From Phragmites australis (taxonomy: Eukaryota > Streptophyta > Magnoliopsida > Poales > Poaceae), in assembly GCF_958298935.1 (NCBI RefSeq), contig NC_084923.1, positions 498,501 to 562,500 on the forward strand: DNA of 64,000 nt. Direction: 5' to 3'. The notes under the pieces are model-generated. The model did not search any database, was not told the origin of the DNA, and saw only the letters and a program-made list of their open reading frames with translations. This document shows, in pieces, positions 56,601 through 64,000 of this stretch. Numbering within the stretch: position 1 is the stretch's first letter; each line of letters opens with the position of its first letter. The translations under genes and the position numbers were made by a program.

Positions 56601-57071
56601 CCTCTCCTGCAAAATAAAAGGAAAACACTACTAAGATATGCGAGAATAAATATAGACTCAATAAATCAGATCTACAAGCAAATCATAAATTGCAGCAGAC
56701 CTTGTTTGAACGTCCAGGGACCTGATGAAACCGACAGTAGTCAAGAATCAAACTCAAACTTGCCGGATTAACTCTTTCCGGGAGAGGAATAGCATGATTT
56801 TTGGAAGGCCCTGTGCCGTTTTTCACTATTTCTTGACATATCATAGGGCAGAACATGGCAACCTCCTCCTCCACTTGCTGTATGGAACCATCAAAGCACT
56901 GAAGCCAAATATAAGTCTTCAACGCCTGTTAGGGTTCACCAATAATCTCAGGCTAGGCCCAAATAATCCACTCTTTCCCTCAATTTTTTTAAAAAATAAA
57001 ACTGTTGCAGCTAAGAAATGGACAGGGGGGCGTACCTCTGGTTTTATTACTGCTAACTCGCTTTCCGACAT
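53657..57071 (-). CDS. ASK21-like: SKP1-like protein, extended plant type (ASK21-like), nine coding exons
   Basis: SKP1-family proteins bridge cullin and F-box proteins in SCF ubiquitin ligases; the extended ASK20/21 type is less well understood. Exons, read with GT..AG borders, are 57,071-57,036; 56,925-56,701; 56,606-56,415; 56,343-56,233; 56,134-56,059; 55,458-55,358; 55,272-55,115; 54,706-54,588; 53,673-53,657. They join in frame to 344 residues. Residues 15-75 are the SKP1 POZ fold (KTYIWLQCFDGSIQQVEEEV, then FCPMICQEIV). Residues 88-151 are the SKP1 dimerisation and F-box-binding helices (DLTSRALARIIEGKTPEEIR, then FHLPDDLTEEEK across the next exon). A long tail follows, with a lysine-rich, possibly nuclear-targeting stretch at 222-231 (KSKKKNKRRK) and an acidic segment. 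Canonical SKP1 is about 160 residues; this length fits the ASK21 type. The last exon, five codons after the split glycine, is the least certain. Confidence 0.9.
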
Positions 57072-58110
57072 TATTGCAAAACGCCAGAGGAAAAATGATT
57101 ATAACAGAGTTAAATACAGCATAAAATGTACAAGAAATTCCTTTCTTGGTATACCACCACCCAGGCACCCCACTGCCCAGCAAGTAAATGAGCAAACTTT
57201 ATCCTGCAGAACAAATCAGGGTATCCCTTATTTCGCCTTCAAAATCTGTGAATAAAACTTTTGCTTCATCAACACAGTTCAACATAAGCACATTATTGGT
57301 TAACCTACATGGGATTTTGCTTGCCAACTACATAGGCTGAGTAATCTCAGTGAAACAAAATATGACATGACCGCAATGTAAGAAGAAAGCAAACTTGCAG
57401 AATAACCAATTTCAAGTATGGATGTAGACGAACACAATGCTGGCAATAAAAATATAGATACAAAAGAAATAATTTTTGCACCCAATGCGTGCATTCAACA
57501 GCACACTTTGAATGGCCAATATGTGAAACATCACTAACTTGTCTGTGTGCGAAGGGCGTTGTTGAAGTCATCCAAAGAAGTAATCTTATGGGTTAAGTGC
57601 CAACGAAGGGAAAGAAGTAATTTTTGCATCATGACAGATGATCCCAAATATGAAAATTCGCGTCCCCTAATCGCCACAAATTGCTCTGCAAGGGGCCCAT
57701 TTGTTTGAGTAACCAAGATGCCTGAACCCTTAAAGCCTACAGGCACGGCTTGTTGTACCTATCCGCATCCATCCCAAGCAAGAAGACAAGAAGCGACGAG
57801 CCCTGGACAACACCCTCGGAGGAGAAACACACCCGCACGCAATCACAACCCCGGAGCGGCGAAATGTGGATAAACCCTAACCAAAGATTGACGCCGCGGG
57901 GGCAAACCCTGGCCGGATTGCGCTTCCTACCAATCCAATAAGCCCACAAAGACGCGGCGAGGCCGACCAAAACCCTAACTACGATACCGCCGCACACGAA
58001 CGCTGGAAGGGATTGGCCGCGGGGCGTACCTCCGGCGGGCGCGAAGAGCAGGAAGCAGGGGACGAGACCAGCTACGGCGGCGGCGGCGTCGAGGAGGCCC
58101 CCGGCGGCGA
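57072..58110 (-). other. 5' UTR and 5'-UTR intron of SKP1-like gene
   Basis: A noncoding first exon probably ends at 58,030, where GCCGGAG is followed by GTACGC. It is GC-rich, with TCCTCGCCGCC-type repeats at 58,040-58,110. The intron would run to an acceptor somewhere 3' of 57,200; TTGCTGGGCAG near 57,175 is one candidate. Short open frames on both strands match no family. Confidence 0.55.
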
Positions 58111-58248
58111 GGAAAGGTGTGGTTTTTTGGTTGGTGGGAGTACACGCCTGCGGTTTCTCTGTCAGGTTTTGGTTGGGAAATGAAACGAATTGGAGGAGAC
58201 GGCCGCTGCGGCGAGGCGAAGCGACTCCGCCGCCGCCTCCTCCTTATC

Positions 58249-59205
58249 TAGTAGAATCTGGCATGGCTGCTACTGCTAGCCTGAGGAGAGGAGGCATCGT
58301 TGGGCCCAATGTGATTTTGGGCTGAATAGACTGTTGGGCCTTGGCTTTTTGGGCCAGATGGTTTGGTCTCTTGTCTTATCGCTCTCCGATAGGATCACGG
58401 AATTTTTTTATATATTTTATTTTTAAAATATTTTTAAGAATACACAGCTCTTTCAAAATATCGCAGATCTAACATACCGTCGCCCGTCGCCCGTTGAACA
58501 GGCGAGATCTTGTGGGTCTCGATAGTCAGCAAATTAAATAATCGGAGAGAGGAAGATCTCGTCCGCTAAACTCGCTCATCGAATAGACAAGATCTTTATA
58601 TCGCTCGTTCAGCGGACGACATGTTGTATAGGCAATATGTGCATATATAAAATTTTAATTTATTTTAATTTAACTTTTTTATATATAGTAATTAAAAAAT
58701 AGTGTACATTCACTCAGCGAGAAATGTTAGTAGAATCTGGCATGGCTGCTACTGCTAGCCTGAGGCGAGGAGGCATCGTTGGGGCCAATGTGATTTTGGG
58801 CTGAATAGACTGTTGGGCCTTGGCTTTTTGGGCCAGATGGTTTGGTCTCTTGTCTTATCGCTCTCGGATAGGATCATGGATTTTTTTTTTTTTAAATATT
58901 TTTAAGAATACACGACTGTTTCAAAAAATCGCAGATCTAACCTACCATCGCCCGTTGAATAGGCGAGATCTTATGGATCTCGGTAGTTAGCAAATTAAAT
59001 AACCGAAGAGAGGAAGATCTCGTCCGCTAAACTCGCTCGTCGAATGGGCGAGATCATCATGTCGCTCGTTCAGCGGGCGACATGTTGTACTTCCCACTGA
59101 ACATGCAATATGTGCATATATAGAATCTTAATTTATTTTAGTTTAACTTTTTTGTATATGGCAATTCAAAAAATAATGTATATTCACTCAGCGAGAAATG
59201 TTAGT
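58249..59205 (-). promoter_or_regulatory. Tandemly duplicated SKP1-like promoter region
   Basis: Units 58,249-58,727 and 58,728-59,205 are about 479 bp each and begin TAGTAGAATCTGGCATGGCT. Each holds four TGGGCC or TGGGCT boxes close together (58,301, 58,318, 58,335, 58,350 in the proximal unit), the site II motif of many housekeeping plant promoters, and no clear TATA box. Each also holds GC-rich palindrome-like words (CGCCCGTTGAACAGGCGAGA). The proximal unit adjoins the putative first exon. Confidence 0.65.
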
Positions 59206-59529
59206 AATGCAATTAGTTGTCGACAGTGGTTATTGTTTGGAAAAAATTTGATTCGATGTAAATTTATTGAGATTTGTTTATTTATTTGATGTAAAAAATT
59301 TACAAGTAATTTTTAGTGAAAAATCTATTTTTTTAATAATTATAATTATAAAACATTATTAGCATAGAACTCAGCACGAATGTTACATACGCTGATAAAC
59401 ATTAAAGGGACATGAGGTTCACTCGCTACGCGAAAGGACCCTAACCATAAATAGATGACGACAACAAACATTGGTATATATGGTACGCCTAAAGATTAAC
59501 CTAACAGTGTGTCGCTACAAATACTAACG
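59206..59529. other. AT-rich intergenic DNA
   Basis: No gene, repeat or family is recognised between the duplicated promoter and the plant-mobile-domain relic. Confidence 0.5.
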
Positions 59530-61154
59530 TGCCTTAGAGATGAAAAAATGTCAGGTTACAATAGATGCTCTCTACTGTGTGCACCTAGATTATTTGCCCT
59601 TTCGTAAGGCTTTAGGGCCCTACGTCTTAGCACGATGGGCCCCCTCCCGCTTCCTTTCACTCTTTGATTCGCTCACAACTTGCGCCCTCATCTTAGACAT
59701 CTACGTTGAAGAGTACTCACCACATCGCGTGATGCAGCAGTTCAGGAAATTACAGGCGTTCCCGCTACAGTTGGCTAGGTCGGTGCCTATCAACATACAC
59801 AGGTGCGTAACGCTGTAATTATATTTTCATATGACCCTCTTCTACACCTATTTTCACATATATTTGTTTTTGCAGGTTGACACAAAGGGGGGCTCATTCC
59901 ACGAACGTGTTTTGCGTTGGATGTGTAGCGATGGGTTGACGAATGGGACCAAGTTATTGAGCACGTCGTTGGCGAGGATCACTCACACTCTAAGGAGGTG
60001 TATGCAATGTACCTCTCATGTTCATGCCTCAGACGCGGATTCGAGTCACGTACACACCGGTTGAGCTTCCACGACACGTGACGGACATGTGCGACACGTA
60101 CCCGACGCACAAGGATCATGCGTGTTCTCCTGAGGTACGAATAACACTAGGCAGGTACGTATTTACTACAATAGATGGTAAAAAAATGTTTAATTAACTG
60201 AAGGTTTTCTTTGCAGAGGGACATACTGCGCCAGATTAATGTCAAGGCATGTGAGTCGAAGCAGTGACTCGATAGTGGCGGTGAGGTCCCAAGGGCAGAG
60301 ATGAGCACAGTGTTTGGCCTCATTATCCGGAGCATGGCCAAGGTCTTTCAATCGATGAGTTGCAGTTTTTCCTCTAACGTTACGACGGAACCACGAGTGT
60401 CGGCTCATATCCCGTCACGCCCGTACGCTACCTTCACCAAACCGCCGCACCCACCGGTACGTCCGAACTTCGCCGGTGAGCCGTCAAGAACGTCTTCGAC
60501 CTCAGCTTCCTCTTTGACCCCTACTACTATGAGGCGGTCCTTCACCGGGGCAAGTCACCCCCAGTACAGTGTCATGTTGTCTCGAATTTTGTTCTCCGAC
60601 GCTGTTGACCCCCATTACGACGTCACAACATCTAGACCAGCCTTCACTAGTTGCGGTGACCCCTTCTACGCCACCAACGGGACGACGCACCCTTACTCTG
60701 TGGACCTAGGTCCTTTGAGTTATCGCATCCCCTGCTTAGGTACAACCCTCGCTTCATGCATAACAAATTGTTATGTATGTCATGATTTATCGATGCTAAC
60801 ATGTGTTTCTTCGTTGTTCCATGTGCAGTGATCGATGATCTCCGAGACGTAGAGGCGCATGGTAGCTACAAGGAGCTACTTAGCAGGGACGTTACTCAGG
60901 TCCCTGAGTACAACTTCATCTTCGGACAGGGCGATGAGCTCAGTGCATCGCAGCTACTTAGCGCGCCACTCCTAGGGACACAGCCCTCATATGATGAGTA
61001 TGCCACTCTACTGCCGGTTGGACATCCTGCGCGACCGATCATTCCACCAGACCACCTCATGTACTCAGCTAACCTGGTGAGAGAGAGGAGTCGCAGGGTC
61101 CCAAGGACGGATGCGACTAGGGGCCTCGTCCCTAAGAGCAGACGTAACTTATAG
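59530..61154 (+). pseudogene. Plant mobile domain (PMD) gene relic, Mutator-like origin
   Basis: Positions 59,590-59,805 encode LILDIYVEEYSPHRVMQQFR, followed by KLQAFPLQ, close to the VEEYSPHRVMRQFG signature of the plant mobile domain found in MULE proteins. A probable intron runs from GTGCGT (59,802) to TTTTTGCAG (59,874). After a stop, 59,928-60,060 reads RWVDEWDQVIEHVVGEDHSH and SKEVYAMYLSCSCLRR, matching the continuing domain. Positions 60,301-60,740 and 60,829-61,154 look like downstream exons; the last ends in an Arg-rich tail and a stop. An in-frame stop and frame changes make it a pseudogene. I saw no transposase catalytic domain or terminal repeats. Confidence 0.55.
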
Positions 61155-62269
61155 GCAGCTATGTCATTGATACTTTCACGGTGTTATATAATTATCTTTC
61201 TTCAAACTACTATATTATTGTTATTATCATAATATCTTTATTCAAACTACTCGTACAACGACCATTTCATAACAATGGCATGAAAAACATATCGACCGAA
61301 TGTACGATGGCATATACGATATCCCTTGTGGTGTACCGGCGCTTCACCTTACATGTCTTAGGGTATGAAAAGCATTACACATCAAATACGAAATTAAATC
61401 CTCTGCCTACCGCAAGATCACATCGATATTACTCTCAGTTGTTCCTCTGACCCACCATGCGAGGCAAGATATAGCTTCTTCTTACGTTTCTAGCTCTCTC
61501 TTGGCACAATTGTTCCTGTAGTTCCTCAATTACGATGTGATGGTGACAGATATATTCTTGAATGTGTGGTTTTATGCATGGGTAAATCTAGTGCTAGAAC
61601 CCACAATCATCTGTTTGGAAAAAATTATGAGATGAGTAAATGGTGTTGCGAAAATAGGAAAGAAGGTGAGTATTATTATTTTTACTCTGAAATGTGGACA
61701 ATAGAAGAATCAATGTCCTGCGTCACCGAAATGCTTATAAATTTGGACTACAACATCTTCTCCATATCGACATGGTGGCCAAAACGAGCAAGGAAGAGCA
61801 TTATGGTTCCCGTAGAAATCTTTATCATAGACGTCTAAATGAGGGTGTGGAGGTGGTGGATCGATGGGGCCATCGAAAGGATGAGGATACACCATTTTCT
61901 CTATTCAATTCGAGGTCAGGAGATATGTGCGTAGAGAATCGATTGGGTTGTGTTTATATACAAGACGTCCTGGTGGTAGTGGACAGATGCGGCAACACAA
62001 GTTCTTTATTTACATTGTTTTGCAAAATAGATGCAATCAGATGTATACTCAACTTTATGTAAATATCATTTATCATTGAGGAAAAAAGCATCACCTTTAA
62101 AGGCTCCAAACAAGAACATGGTGTTTTAGACATGAAGTGACTAGACGCCTCAGCTTTTAGCATAAAATGACAACACCTTACTGCAACACAGCATCTCTGT
62201 CGTGACTCGCACTTTAGACACGAGGTGACCACATGGCTCATCTTTAACCATGAAATGGCAACACCTTGT
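61155..62269 (+). other. Unassigned DNA with a diverged short tandem repeat
   Basis: Open frames at 61,566-61,838 and 61,694-62,062 overlap and have no recognised domain. Positions 62,127-62,182 and 62,217-62,269 are two diverged copies of a unit ending AATGACAACACCTT / AATGGCAACACCTT. No gene is supported. Confidence 0.4.
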
Positions 62270-62883
62270 CGGTGTCTAGAATATGAGGGTCCCATGTTCT
62301 GAGGGCACATACCAGCCAATATCCAATTGGCAGAAGAGTCTTTCCCGGACCAGGGTCCCACCACGTGACTAGCCTATATCTTCGCGATAGGATTCTTACC
62401 ACATAAGGGATTCCTGACACCAGCCTTCGCTGGTCATGGGACATGTACTCATCAGACCAGTCTATTATCATTAAATGCTTTCCACTCAAGTATTTTTCTT
62501 CCCTAGGCACTCCTCCCCAGTGGATAGGTTGTGGCCAGCGCAGTGGTGCCATGCCCTATCATGTAGCATTAAACATTACGGGACAGGCTCACAGACATGT
62601 CAGACTGCTTCACAGGCGCGCGTGCGAGACCGGTGATGGGATGGGGCATACCGGCTAACTAGGGTGGCGTATGCGTGGAGGTGTCTAGCGGATGGGATGG
62701 GCTCGACTACTTCATCAGAACAAAAGGGGCATGTGCGTCGTCCATTTTAAATAGCCTAGAGGTGGAAGGTTTAGATAAAGTATGGGTCAGTAGAAAAGGT
62801 CCATTTGTAAGTTCTCCTTCTCTCTAGTATATAAAGAGAGGAGGACCCGATTTGAAGAGGGGGTGAAATTCATCTGTAACCAG
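62270..62883 (+). mobile_element. Gypsy-type LTR fragment
   Basis: It contains a promoter-like AGTATATAAAGAGAGGAGGA (62,828-62,847) and resembles the insertion in module A (5,390-5,690), sharing CTCAAGT.TTTTTCTTCCC and GTAGCATT.AA landmarks. It is cut at 62,883 by a copia-type LTR. Confidence 0.5.
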
Positions 62884-64000
62884 TGTTGGGGAACGGGCAA
62901 GCTACGCTAGCTTAAAACAAAAAAATTCTTCTGCATTCACACAAGAAATCATGCTAGTAGGAGATTATAGATCATTACTGCTCGACACGCAGTGCAGCAG
63001 AAGAAGAGTTGGAGTAGACCGATCTAATGTCGTGCTCGTCAAACTCCTCGAGCAGCTTCTCGATCAGATCCGCGACCAACCCCGCGCAGGTGATCGTGCT
63101 CCTCGACCAACTCCGAGCAGGTAGTCGTGCTCCTCGACCAACTCCGAGCAGGTAGTCGTGCTCCTTGACCAACTCCGAGCATAGGGTCGTGCTTCTATGC
63201 CAACTCCGAGCAGGTGGTCGTGCTCCTCGACCAACTCTGAGCAGGTGGTCCTGCTCCTTGACCAACTCCGGGTAGGTGGTCGTGCTCCTCGACCAACTCC
63301 GAGCAGGTGGTTGTGCTCCTTGACCAACTCCAAGCAGGTGGTCGTACTCCTCGACCAACTCTGAGCAGGTGGTCATGCTCCTTGACCAACTCCTAGCAGG
63401 TGGTCGTGCTCCTCGACCAACTCACCGAGAAGATCAGCGCCACAATAGTAGCAACGCCTCTATGTTACCCATGCGTACTGGGTAGAAATACCGGACGCCG
63501 ATGTGCTAGCACCGCACGCACGGCTAGGGTTTTGGAAGATCATGTGGAAGGTTGCAGCTAGAGTTTCAGAGTGGCTCAACCTCAGCACACCCTACCCACT
63601 CCTATCCTTATATAGAGCTCGCCAATTGGCTCCCACGTTGGAAGCCCTTTAGGACTCTAACTTCTCATGGATCACAATCCAATTAAAACCCATATATGAA
63701 TCCAATTCGCATATTTTGTTCTAACCCATTAAGTGTGTGATCTGTTAGGTTCATGTACAAACGGCTATGACTCGAAAACCCTTTCCAAATCGAAATCAAT
63801 AGCGGTCCCAAGCAGGATATAGTGACTCCCGAGTATACATAAAAGATCATATCGACTGAACCTTGATATACACATGCACCGATCCCTTCACCTCACGATA
63901 CCAGTCAAGCTCAAGGCGAGATACATGCCACCCTTGTGATAGCTCGACCATTCACTCGATCAAGTAGTGGATTCATCATGATTAACTCTTTAATCATATT
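62884..64000 (-). mobile_element. Copia-type LTR, 3' end, running out of the window
   Basis: TGTTGGGGAACGGGCAAGC is the reverse complement of an LTR 3' end (..CCCCAACA). It belongs to a well-known grass LTR pattern that begins TGTTGGGGAACG, followed by ACAAAAAAATTCTTCTGC. On the minus strand TCTATATAAGGATAGGAGTG (63,618-63,599) would be its TATA region. No primer-binding site lies to the left, so this is a 3' or solo LTR. The right end is outside the window. Positions 63,430-64,000 hold no gene. Confidence 0.55.
63066..63428 (+). repeat. 31-bp minisatellite, about 11-12 units
   Basis: The unit is close to GACCAACTCCGAGCAGGTGG plus TCGTGCTCCTC, with GACCAA starts at 63,074, 63,105, 63,136, 63,167 and so on, exactly 31 bp apart. 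Since 31 is not a multiple of 3, each reading frame cycles through the same 31-residue peptide. The minus strand has no stop in any frame. The repeat lies inside the LTR. Confidence 0.9.

Noticed and set aside
63066..63428. CRISPR array
   Set aside because: Units are contiguous 31-bp repeats without unique spacers, in a plant genome.

Overview
This window is nuclear DNA of a grass (Poaceae). It carries intronless beta-expansin / group-1 pollen-allergen genes, a spliced SKP1-like gene, and nested plant transposons (Ty1/copia, Ty3/gypsy, CACTA, LINE, Mutator-like relics). The species cannot be fixed from the sequence alone. There are no bacterial, organellar, tRNA or CRISPR features.

Layout. 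Positions 1-52,390 are a rearranged beta-expansin cluster built from two alternating modules. Module A (1-5,897 and 15,536-27,291) holds a truncated expansin gene that keeps the signal peptide and C-terminal binding domain only, followed by a nested copia element. Module B (5,897-15,535 and 33,568-42,487) holds gypsy LTR and CACTA relics followed by a full-length, 275-residue beta-expansin. The order is A1-B1-A2-B2, then a stub of a third A (42,488-42,629). After a CACTA element (42,630-46,063) the cluster continues in inverted orientation: truncated gene at 46,850-47,233 (-) and full gene at 49,969-50,796 (-). There are thus six expansin genes, three full-length and three domain-truncated, plus 3'-flank relics that look like traces of further lost copies. 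The three full-length proteins are identical. A1 and A2 differ by only about ten changes over several kilobases, so that duplication is recent. A LINE (21,142-26,984) sits in A2 only, with a clean empty site in A1.

Positions 27,292-33,567 are transposon debris missing from the A1-B1 junction: CACTA ends, a copia LTR, a gypsy gag relic and a shortened copy of part of module B.

Positions 53,657-58,110 hold the one clear single-copy host gene, a nine-coding-exon SKP1-like protein of the extended, 344-residue plant type (ASK21-like), on the minus strand. Its promoter region, rich in TGGGCY boxes, is part of a 479-bp tandem duplication (58,249-59,205). Positions 59,530-61,154 hold a broken gene related to the plant mobile domain of Mutator-like elements. 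The right end is a gypsy LTR fragment cut by a copia-type LTR (62,884 to the window end) that carries a 31-bp minisatellite.

Function. The full-length expansins are predicted secreted wall-loosening proteins, probably of pollen. The truncated ones resemble group-2/3 grass pollen allergens in architecture. The SKP1-like gene would act separately, in ubiquitin ligase assembly. All exon boundaries, repeat boundaries and family names were read by eye from the sequence; no database search was run.
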